Assembly (NCBI GenBank): GCA_018398815.1
Contig: CM031595.1
Coordinates: 45,201,021-45,265,020, forward strand
DNA from: Conus ventricosus
Lineage: Eukaryota; Mollusca; Gastropoda; Neogastropoda; Conidae
DNA: 64,000 nucleotides
Direction: 5' to 3'
Below the pieces are notes generated by a model. It did not search any database and had not been told where the DNA came from. It saw nothing but the letters and a program-made list of their open reading frames with translations. Made by a program: the position numbers and the translations under genes. Shown here one piece after another: positions 49,501-58,900 of the stretch; position 1 is the first letter of the stretch, and every line of letters starts with the position of its first letter.

Positions 49501-49639
49501 GAAATGTTGAGTGATGATGAGCAGGGCTCAGAGCGACCTCCATCCCCAACAGATTACACCTTGATTGCTTCTCAGGACCAGGAGGCCCTGACCCAGGCTC
49601 TTGGACTGCAGCAAGAGGCCCTGGATATAGACACTGAAG
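43502..49639 (+). CDS. Giant exon K (2,046 codons), ankyrin-like tail
   Basis: Acceptor CACGGCAG at 43501 after a pyrimidine tract and donor CTGAAG|GTACTA at 49639 bound 6,138 bases, one uninterrupted frame, phase 1 to phase 1. In order: a Gln/Glu-rich start with VTQVVQRTTFGDEYRKTEIE; about 20 tandem Cys-containing CLVPEEE units (43987-45525); an acidic Trp motif, DEDWEILDKEDLTEEEQ (45628-45678); long Glu-rich linkers; Tyr/Pro-rich SPEEEVYRSPTEEYPEDRP (about 47836-47892); three 63-residue repeats with QYVDRKELFTAEQRD (48088-48690); a Ser/Thr/Tyr-rich stretch (48880-49220); and two related SP[S/T]DYTLI units (49330-49625). No globular domain is seen. Vertebrate ANK2 and ANK3 have neuron-specific giant exons of about this size, and the Trp motif resembles their GABARAP-binding site. 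Titin-like or MAP1/Futsch-like proteins are alternatives. Confidence 0.9.
43987..45525 (+). repeat. ~20 coding tandem repeats, CLVPEEE type
   Basis: The encoded unit is 25-27 residues: [VIT]-C-[LV]-V-P-E-E-E-E, then EETVEISQAPVSEAG. I count about 20 units; the Cys is kept in 18, with Arg in the third and Ser in the last. The units diverge in the acidic linker, so this is not recent slippage. Long antisense open frames here (for example 44136-45173) are a by-product of the codon periodicity. Confidence 0.92.
45625..45690 (+). other. Candidate extended LIR (GABARAP-binding) motif in exon K
   Basis: The encoded sequence is EEEDEDWEILDKEDLTEEEQ followed by MAAM. W-E-I-L fits the LC3-interacting core W-x-x-[LIV], with acidic residues before it and an acidic, amphipathic, probably helical extension after it. 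Giant ankyrin-B and ankyrin-G are known to bind GABARAP through just such an extended LIR in the giant exon. The resemblance is by eye; binding is inferred. Confidence 0.6.
48088..48690 (+). repeat. Three 189-bp coding repeats
   Basis: QYVDRKELFTAEQRD begins at about 48169, 48358 and 48547, a constant period of 189 bases (63 residues). Each unit also has FxxSEETxQxVxQ ahead of it and ERTxDEQ behind. The third copy trails into four short T-x-DEQVPER-type units. The low divergence indicates recent duplication. Confidence 0.92.
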
Positions 49640-50043
49640 GTACTAAACATTCTTCTTTTGCAGGGATGGGCGGGGGGAACTGCACATTTTACTTGATTTT
49701 ATTTTGATGGTAATGATTTGCTTTATTGACTGATACCTTATTTTTTTTCCCTTTTTTAAAAATTTGTTTGCAATCAGACAATCTGATTATGTTTTAAGTC
49801 CATAGCAATCTTATTTTTCTGGTGAATCAAATGAAATATCTGAAAACTGTAAACAATCTGTTCGCAATGTAAAGCTATGTAGATTGACATTATTGACAAT
49901 CTCAGTAACTTCATATCCCCCCTCTCCAAATAAGAGAAATTACCTGTAATGATAAGTCTCTCCCATTAAGTTCCCACAAGGAAAGGAAGGTGGAGATAAA
50001 GGCTTCTGCATTCCTTTCATATATTACTCCCCAGCAATCACAG
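49640..50043 (+). other. Short intron between exons K and L
   Basis: A 404-base intron with donor GTACTA and acceptor ATCACAG. It is T-rich and holds no recognisable feature. Confidence 0.75.
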
Positions 50044-50490
50044 TGAGAGGCATGGAGGAGGACCAGGAGTTTTACCAGCAGCAGATGAGGCTTCAAGCAG
50101 AACTGGAAACACAGTCAACCGGCTCTAGCGAGCAGGCAGTGATCCAGCTGCTGGACTCTGTCGACAACAACACTGTGTCAAACATCAGCTCCGACCGAGA
50201 GTTTGAAAAGGACTCAGATCTGCAGAGAGAGGACCTTGAAGTGGCTCCACTGGAGCCCTCTGCACCTTACATGTCACCTTCTTCAGACGTCCCTCGTTCT
50301 GTGGGCGATGAGGACCTCTACCAACCCTCCAGAGAGGAGTATCCTTATCAGCCTCCAGTTCGTGGAGACACAGAGATTGCCCAGTTTGGCATCCGTCAGA
50401 CGGAATTTTACACAACAAGAACTGCTTCCACCTTCGAGGAACTGTACTCTTCGGAAATGGTGCCTGAAGCAGCAGCATTCTCTGGGGAAG
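50044..50490 (+). CDS. Exon L of giant ankyrin-like gene
   Basis: Acceptor CAATCACAG at 50043 and donor GGGGAAG|GTGAGT (near-consensus) at 50490 bound 447 bases (149 codons), phase 1 to phase 1. The frame begins RGMEEDQEFYQQQMRLQAEL, probably helical, then has a Ser/Asn/Asp-rich stretch (SVDNNTVSNISSDREF), a Pro-Ser segment (EPSAPYMSPSSDVPRS), a Tyr/Pro stretch (EEYPYQPPV) and an aromatic patch (AQFGIRQTEFYTTRTASTFE). It links the two giant exons. No known domain was recognised. Confidence 0.85.
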
Positions 50491-51727
50491 GTGAGTCAGC
50501 TGGCTTTTAGAGCCGCTGCTGCTTCATGTTTCACGCACTGCAAAAAAGAAAAAAGAAGAAAAAATGTTTTTGGATAGAAATTCATTATTATACATATTTA
50601 GATCCACTTCATTGTGTATCATTATCACCAGTAACAAAGCATGTTCGATGCACAAATGTAGACTAAACATTACTTGGATTTAACTTCCATAAGGGAAGTG
50701 ATTTGCCTTTTTTTTGTTGTTGTTTAGGTGAAATCACTGTCTATCATTGGCATGTCTTGCAAGACCTCCAGTGCATTGGAAACAAACAGAAGAAAAGCCT
50801 GTGCACAAGGAAAAAGCTTGATGTTCATTCAAAAGCTTTACTCCTGATATTGTTGTACATTCCTGTAACTTAGTGTTGATACAGTTCATTCAAGATGCAG
50901 TCTGCTTCAAACCAGCCCAAAGCCACTGGTGCCATTTTTTGTCTCCTTTCCAGTCTCTTTCAGTCTCCTCCGTGATCTGTCATCAATCACAGTTGCCTGC
51001 TGTGTTTTATGTATGATTCCATTATCCATCGTTGTGACCATTGTGAAGTATATCAAAAGCACTTTTGTCTTTAAGTCAGCACTGTGATCAGGTGGTGTTT
51101 GTGTATCACTCTTTGTGAATTCAAGTCCGCAGATGAGATTCCCTGTACAGTTATATTCTGTGACAGTGAGATTCAAAATGCATATTTCTGCGTCACATCT
51201 TCAGTGTGTTTTTGTCTTCTTTTTTTTTCAAAGCATGTGAAGTGGATTTTTTTCATTGGTGTTTGTTTGTTAAAAGAATTGTTTCCAGACGTTCGTACTT
51301 CTGTATCTGTGTGCCCAACTGTCTGTATGTCTTCCCCACACTTGTTTCTCCTCTCTGTGCTCCCCTTCCCCAACTCTCACCCCTTATTTCTGTCTCTCCC
51401 CACCATTTTATACATTATTTTAAATATGATTTTTGAATTTGATTCCTTGCTCAGTATGTGGTTGGTTGTGGCTCTTTTGGCCGTCACATCATTCTAAACC
51501 CATCTCTTTCTGTTCAATCATTATTACATTCAGTGAATTTTCTTACTCTTCTTTTAACATGCATGTTGGTTTCTTATTTATCAAAAACATGAAAGTCGTA
51601 GCCTCCTGTTGTTTGCATGTGTGTTCAAGATAAACATGGCATTGGCATTTTAGGGCAATAATCACTTATGTTAGACAGTGAATTTGGAGACAGCTCATCA
51701 GTGCTTTTGACACTGTAAAGTTAGTGA

Positions 51728-51728
51728 C

Positions 51729-51791
<63 letters not shown>

Positions 51792-51864
51792 GTGTGTATG
51801 TATGTGCACACATAAGTTCATGCCAGTTGCCTATACACACACTCATTCTTATGCGTGCATAGGC

Positions 51865-51927
<63 letters not shown>

Positions 51928-52000
51928 GTATGTGTATATGTATGTATGTACACACATAAGTTCATGCCAGTTGCCCACACACTCACACTTATGCATGCAG
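51728..52000 (+). repeat. Tandem duplication of CA array plus flank
   Basis: Two units of about 140 bp each comprise a pure CA run (51728-51789 and 51869-51924), a TATGTATGT stretch, CACACATAAGTTCATGCCAG plus TTGCC, and CACTCA...TTATGCxTGCA. The second unit abuts the LINE 3' tail at 52004. Confidence 0.9.
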
Positions 52001-52003
52001 ATA

Positions 52004-53753
52004 CAATAATAATAATAATAATGGGGATTTATATAGCGCCTTCCACGGCACAAGGCGCTTTACAAAGGCAGAAAAAATGCAATTGCTAAATGTAAAGAAA
52101 ATGCATTGAAAAAAACGGCTCAAAAATGAAAAACAAAGGCTCTCTCTCATTCTCTCCCACGCGCACACACACTCTCACGCACAGACACACAATACACAAC
52201 AGCCGCAACAAGCACAAACTACTAAGCAATCCACAAAATAACAAAAGTCAATCAACTATCTGGTAATGACTGTCTTCTTAGTATTGTTTGAAAAGGTAGG
52301 TTTTCAGGGAGGTTTTGAAGGAAGAAAAGGTTTGAGAATGTCTTAAGTCATAGGGGAGTTTATTCCAGAGTTTGGGAGCTGCGTATGAGAAAGCTCGTTC
52401 GCCATGCTGTTTACGATGGGGGCGGTAACTGGGAAAGCGGAAGGTCCTAGTGTCGGTGGAGGAGCGGAGCGTACGTGATGGGACATATACTTGAAGGAGA
52501 TCGGATAGATAGGCAGGGGCATCGCCAGTGAAAATCTTGAAGCAGAGACAACAACATTTGTATTTAATTCTTTCTTCAACGGGGAGCCAGTGCAACTTTT
52601 TCAGGAGAGGGCTGCAGGGTTGGGTCCTAGGAGATTTGCAAATGAGACGGGCTGCAGAGTTCTGTACACATTGGAGGGGTTGGATGACAGTTGAGGGACA
52701 GCCAAGGAGAACACAGTTGCAGTAATCTAGCCTTGAAAGGATGTATGATGAAACGAGAGTTTTTGTGGCGTCTTCAGTGAGATAGGGTCGAATAGCAGCA
52801 ATTCGTTTAAGTTCCATGTAGGCTAACTGACAAGTTTTTGTGACATGCTGTTTCATCGAGAGGTCACTATCAAGGAGAACACCAAGGTCACGAACAGTGT
52901 TTGAAAATTCAATAGTGCTGGAACCTAATGTCAAAGAAGAAGGGAGCGGATCAGGGCCATGATGTGACCGCTTTAAAAAACGGATGGCTTCAGTCTTCTC
53001 ACAGTTTAATTTAAGCTTATTTGCTGACATCCAGGTCTCAATATCAGAAGTACAAGATTGAAGAGTAGAAACAAGGGGTGAGTAGTCATCGATGACAGAG
53101 GAATGGAGCAGCTGGGTATCATCCGCAAACATTTCGTGTGAAACGGAATGGCCGTGGATGACATTAGACAATGGAGTGGTGTACAAAATAAAGAGGACAG
53201 GTCCCAGCACGGATCCCTGAGGCACTCCAAATTGGAGGTTAGATTCATCAGAACGGTGGTCACCTACTTGAATGAACTGTTTCCTATCTAGAAGATAAGA
53301 ACGAAACCAATTTAAAGCTGTTTCCCTGATGCCACATGTGTATTTCAAACGAGAGAGAAGGATTTCATGGTCTATGGTGTCAAAGGCTGCCGAAAGATCT
53401 AGCAAAAGAAGGACAGAAATTTTGTTTTCGTCTAAGGAATTTAGAATATCATTGAGAATGCGAAGGATGGTGGTCTCCGTGCTGTGCCCAGGGCGATAGG
53501 CTGACTGATGTGGTGTGAGGAGGTTGTTTGAGGCCAGATGGTCAGAGAGCTGTTGAAGAATGACTTTCTCAAGAATTTTGGATAGGAAAGGAAGATTTGA
53601 GATGGGTCTGTAATTTTTAAGAACGTTGGGATCAAGACTGCTTTTCTTGAGTAGAGGTTTAACAAGGGCGGTCTTAAAGTCTGTGGGAACTGTGCCAGAA
53701 GACAGAGACTCGTTAAGAATTTTGGTGATGGTAGGAAGGAGAGAGTCAAGGTG

Positions 53754-53756
<3 letters not shown>
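52004..53756 (-). mobile_element. 5'-truncated L2/CR1-like non-LTR retrotransposon
   Basis: On the minus strand the element runs from the CA/TG array at 53757 to a 3' end reading GCGCTATATAAATCCCCATT and then a tail of about six ATT/TTA units (52004-52022). A short microsatellite 3' tail instead of poly-A is typical of the L2/CR1 group. The endonuclease and the N-terminal part of ORF2 are missing. The reverse transcriptase frame is intact. It lies antisense in a host intron and may be fairly young. Confidence 0.88.
52278..53756 (-). CDS. LINE ORF2 fragment: reverse transcriptase, L2/CR1-like
   Basis: About 490 residues are uninterrupted downstream of the TG array. RT motifs appear in order: LVKPLLKK and [17 protein letters not shown] (fingers), [39 protein letters not shown] (catalytic Asp), [17 protein letters not shown], the FADD catalytic box (53118-53129), [13 protein letters not shown] and [11 protein letters not shown]. 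The tail holds [26 protein letters not shown] and [14 protein letters not shown] full ORF2 of this clade would add an N-terminal apurinic endonuclease, absent here, so the fragment has no natural start codon. Confidence 0.9.

Positions 53757-53821
<65 letters not shown>
53757..53821 (+). repeat. (CA)n microsatellite at LINE 5' junction
   Basis: CA run with one CCCCA interruption, ending exactly where the LINE coding sequence begins on the opposite strand. Confidence 0.93.
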
Positions 53822-53826
<5 letters not shown>

Positions 53827-54678
53827 TACTCTTCTTTTTGCAAAAGGGAAAGTACTGTTGAACAGTAAAGCAAGATCAAAAGAAAGGAGACAAAATCAAA
53901 AAACAAATGAAATTGTTTAATCTGAGGGGATATTGAACTCCTTTTTTTTACTTCTTAGATTGGTAAAATATTTCAATATGAGGCATATGCTTATAAAAGA
54001 AATCAGTGTCAGTGTATTTCTAAATTTTTCATGCAAGCTACTATAGTGTGAAAAAATGGAAGGAATACTATTATTTGATACATCTATATTGAGGCAGTTT
54101 CACTGGAAATAAATGTGAAGGCCGAGAAAAAAAAAAAAAAAAGAACCAGTCCCTTCAAAGACTGCTCCTTTCTGGGGCATTGTTGTCTTCATTTATACAG
54201 GATTTATCTTCCCATAAAAGACATGTCTTCTTTTCAGAGTGTCGGTTTTCAAGGATGTTTTTTGAAACTCATTATTGACCGGCTCAGATGTGTAAGCAGA
54301 CTGTGCCGCTGATACTGGCAATGAAGGCCAGAGTGGCCTACAGCTATCCTCTGCAATTTTAATTCATATGTATAAATCACTTCAAGAACTATAGGAAGAT
54401 GATGAATCAGAATTTCCTTATGAAAGGTCTCTGTCTCTTTGATGTTAAAGATGTTCAAGCAAATTTACAGGTAATCACTCAATGAAATTGTTGTAAGAAA
54501 CAGACTTCAAATTTGCTTGAACTTTTTTCTATGTCGGCCAGGAATCTTACGCATTTTTTCCTTTCTTTTTGTTTTTCAATTGCCAAGCAATCAGTGATGT
54601 TGTGTTCTTTTTTTTTGTCTTTGATATTTGTAATTCTCAGCCTTTTTGTGTAGGGTACAGAATCAATCAACAATTTGT

Positions 54679-54796
<118 letters not shown>

Positions 54797-55120
54797 AGCC
54801 TCTCTTTCACAGACTGATCTCTTTTCTTTCCTTTTTTTCCCCTCTAGAAACAGAAAAATCATGTATTCTCTGTCCCATTTTCATGCATGGCTCACATCAT
54901 CGTGTGTGTGTGTGCATGCGTGCTTGCGTGCGTGTTTGTGATGTATTCCCTGTTTTCAATTGCCACATGATTTTTAGAATTGGTCGCATTTGTCAGAGAG
55001 AAAAAAAAATCTGTAAGGAAGTTGTGAAAAAAAAGGTCATGTTGAATGTTTTATTTAAAATTTGTGTGAAATGTGGCATGTTGAATGCAAGGCACCTCTC
55101 TAACGACAGCTTTCTAACAG

Positions 55121-55225
55121 TAGGTAAAGTAATGGGAGCGGAAGCCAAGCCAGAAGAGCCCGATGATGACAAATTAAGTTCTTCCAGCTCTGACGCCGCT
55201 CAACTGGAAGATGTGGAGGACAAAG
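55121..55225 (+). CDS. Exon M of giant ankyrin-like gene
   Basis: Acceptor TTTCTAACAG at 55120 and donor ACAAAG|GTACAT at 55225 bound 105 bases (35 codons), phase 1 to phase 1. The frame reads GKVMGAEAKPEEPDDDKLSS, SSSDAAQLEDVEDK: an acidic, Ser-rich linker with several casein-kinase-2-type S-x-x-D/E sites. Composition and phase match the flanking exons. There is no domain. Confidence 0.72.
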
Positions 55226-55810
55226 GTACATTCAGTGTTGTCTGCTCACCGCCGCCATCAGTTCAACACCAGTCCCATGCCTCATTCTGTGTTATACATT
55301 TTCTTTGGTTGCCTGTTTGACCTCACAAGTTGGATCCATTCTGACATCACATGTTCTCATGAGAATGATGTCAACCACTACTGGTTTCTTTTTTTTCATT
55401 TTTTTTTTCCAGACATTATGTTCTGGAGTCGCATTCCAGGGTAAAAAAAAAAAAGACTCGTCCGTATGTAGATTTCATGTAGCTTTCTTAATATGTCTGA
55501 TATTGTGCTACGTGAATTTTAATTTTCTTTAGTGACTCAGGGAACCTTTCAGTCAGTTTTGATGTTCATTTACAAATAACAGAACCTGTGCTCAACGGTG
55601 CTTATGGTAGACTTTCTCAAATGACTTGGGTAAGATTCAGAGAATTGTTTCCCACCAAATGAAGCAAACATGTTCGTATATCAGTGATGCAGAGAATGTC
55701 ATTCCAGTTTTTACCTGCAGATGCTCTCTTTCTCTCTCTGTGCCTTTTTCACTCTCTATCTCTCTCTCTCTCTGCCTCTTTCACTCTGTCTCTCTATTTG
55801 TTTCTCTCTG

Positions 55811-55856
<46 letters not shown>

Positions 55857-55996
55857 CTCTTTGAGCCCATCTTTCACCTTCTCCCCTTCCCCTCCTTTTT
55901 ATGTTTGTATGACAGAGTCATATGATCTCCACCATGACATGACCTTGTGCTTATGATTGATAACTAGCGCTTTTTGCTAACACTTCTCTTTTGTAG
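55226..55996 (+). other. Intron between exons M and N
   Basis: A 771-base intron with a CT-rich microsatellite (55720-55856) and a good acceptor, CTTTTGTAG, at 55996. Confidence 0.75.
55720..55856 (+). repeat. Degenerate (CT)n microsatellite
   Basis: CT mixed with TTTCACTCTGTC variants, then a pure run of about 40 bases. Pyrimidine is on the plus strand. Confidence 0.92.
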
Positions 55997-58900
55997 ATGC
56001 AGAAATTCTTGAGAGGAGCGAGGAGAAAAAACAGAAGAGACTGATGTTGAGGAGCAGTTTTCTCCCCTGTCCAAGGGCTCTCCTTCAAAACAGGTGTTCA
56101 CCTTCAGTGAAGCTTTGGAGATGGATCTGCATTCACAGATACAGTCCGAGCAAACCTCTGACACTGCTGCAGAATTGCACACTTATAGCATTGTTACCAC
56201 CGATCAAACAGTAGATGGCTCTAGCCAAATCAGCACAGTGACAAGCACCAAGCATAAGCATTTGGCTTATGCCACAGAATCCTTCGAACAGTTTGAACAG
56301 GAATCTACACATACATCAGAAAAAATCCAGTTCACAAAAGAGACTGCAGTTTGTCGTGTTACAGAATTCTCAGAAATTCAGTCTGTCACAACCGCAGACA
56401 TCATATCCGACAAAACTGAAATACAGGACACTGAAACATCTCCCATTCATAAAGCTGAAACAGAAAGATTTGAACAGTTTGTGTCGGAAGAAAGAGAGAC
56501 AACTTCTGTGGCACCATCTCATACTGAAGAGGTGCAAACAGTAGAACCACGTGAGCCTGTGATGTCTGAAACAGAGACAGACAGAGCAGAAGAGTTTCTT
56601 GTAGAGGAGAAAGTAACCACAACTGAAGAACTAGAATCACATGAGCCTGTGATGTCTGAAACAGAGACGGACAGAGCAGAAGAGTTTCTTGTAGAGAGAA
56701 AGTAACCACAACTGAAGAACTAGAATCACATGAGCCTGTGATGTCTGAAACAGAGACAGACAGAGCAGAAGAGTTTCTTGTAGAGGAGAAAGTAACCACA
56801 ACTGAAGAACTAGAACCACGTGAGCCTGTGATGTCTGAAACAGAGACAGACAGAGCAGAAGAGTTTCTTGTAGAGGAGAAAGTAACCACAACTGAAGAAC
56901 TAGAATCACATGAGCCTGTGATGTCTGAAACAGAGACAGACAGAGCAGAAGAGTTTCTTGTAGAGGAGAAAGTAACCACAACTGAAGAACTTTTGTCCAA
57001 AAAGCCTTTCGCTGCCCTTGAACCTGCCAGTGAGACTGATCAGACAGGAACAAGCAAGGTGTCAAGACTCACCTACATGGCTTTTGACAATATGGGTTTC
57101 ACTGAAGAGGAAGAACCAGAAGGCCAGCAAAAACTTCCAAGACAGGAAACACGTGAAATCTCTCCTGAAGATCTTGAAGAGAAACCATACACATTTGATT
57201 TTCCTGATGACTACAAACAAGAACTTGAAGCTCAAAGGCAGTATGAGGCTGCTTTCCATCCAGAAGAGTGGGTCACTGGAGGTGAGTTGATCGAAGAGAG
57301 AGATTCAGAAGAGGAAGAAGATGAAGAAATCATTGTTGCTCAGCAAGAAAGTGATGTGGTGTTGAGCTATGAGGCAACAACGGAAGATTCAGGTGCTTAC
57401 CTGATCGAAGTTGAAGAAAAAGACGTTCCCCAGAAGACATCACTCAACGTGACACATCTGTGTCTGACCAGACACAGCAAGATGCAGAGGATGTGGAATC
57501 TGAACAGCCAACACCTGCTGACGTTATAGACACTCCAGCTGAGATCATAGAATCTTCTTCTGAGAGTAGTCCTGATAATGATGTGGAAGTGTTTGATGAG
57601 TCAACAGGCACTTACATTAAAATGCCCTGGGAAATAGCTCACCAGTACAAACGCCAGTTTTCAGAGTCTTTTGTTCATCAAGAAAAGAGTGTGCTCCTCA
57701 CACAGCAGAACCAGTCCATTGACCTGGGCACTTTCTACAGAAGAGAAGATGATGCAAGTTATCCCAGTGTTTCCTTTGCCGCTGGAGATCAGGGTATTCC
57801 AGAAGAACAGGAGCCCAAAAAGACGAAAGTTACTTTCGACCTGAGTTATGAAACGGCAACAGAGATTCAAGAGCATGAGGTCGAAGAAGACATTGTTCCT
57901 GGAACAGACACAGCCCTTCCACAAAAGGTCTTTGAGCCTCATGATCAGATTGAACATACGCATGAAGAAGAGGTCATAACCAGCATTCAAGAAAGTCGAC
58001 TGCAAGTGAAGGAAGAAATGTCCAAGGATTCTAGCTTTGACTCTGATTATCTGATTGCAGGAGGAGCTACAGCGTCTTCGACAACCTGTTTGTATGATGT
58101 GCTGCAGTCAGAAGCAGAGAAAGAGGCATCATCAGCCCTGCCCAGACCCACTGAGCCTGTTGTGAGTGTTGTCAGCATGGAGTCCAGGCTTGCTCAACAA
58201 GAACTGCTACAAGAAATGGCAGATGAAAAAGACCGATCTGTGTCACCTTCAGGGGAAGAGTTGCCATCAGCATTTCCATCTCAAGTTGAGCTTGAAGGCG
58301 CGATTGTTGAAGAACCTGAACCTGAATCCCAGACCACTATTCCCCAGGTTCCAACCACTTTCCCAATGGCTGTGCATTCACTAGGTAAATCCCTAGCTGA
58401 TAACGAAGTGTATGAATCATCAGAAACTGAGAGAGACTCAACAGAAGAGAAGCTGTCCCCAATTGACGAAGGACCAGGGGTAGATGACATTGAAGATGAT
58501 GATGCACCAGTAAAATCAATCCCACCTGAAAAAAAAGTGACGTTCCAGACAGACACTCTGAGTACACCTCATGCTTCAGAGCAGTCCACTGATGAGTTCA
58601 AGATGTCCACTTCTTCCTCTGAAATGTCAGTGGAACCCACTCTCCTGGCTGCCTCCTATGAACTGGACACTGGCAGAGTGTGCCATGTTGTGTCTGCCTT
58701 TGACATATCACCTGACTCTGTGGAAAAGAAGTTGACACCCAATGCCCCTGCCAAGTCCATCTTATCAAGCCCAGAAGATGATGTGTTTGAGACTGATGCC
58801 TCACTTCTGCGAACTGAAACAGCAGATACACCAACCAAAGAAGATTCAGAAGAGCTGACAGTAATCAAACGGTTTTCTTCAGACTTTGTACCATCCCCAC

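Noticed and set aside
43502..49639. Identity as MAP1/Futsch-like or titin-like protein
   Set aside because: No Ig, FnIII or MAP1 motif is seen; giant-exon structure, DGT units and the LIR-like motif fit ankyrin better, though this is not proven.
56014..56040. Alternative acceptor at 56013 that would avoid the first frame shift of exon N
   Set aside because: TTGAG|AG has no adjacent pyrimidine tract, whereas CTTTTGTAG at 55996 is strong. It stays a minor possibility.
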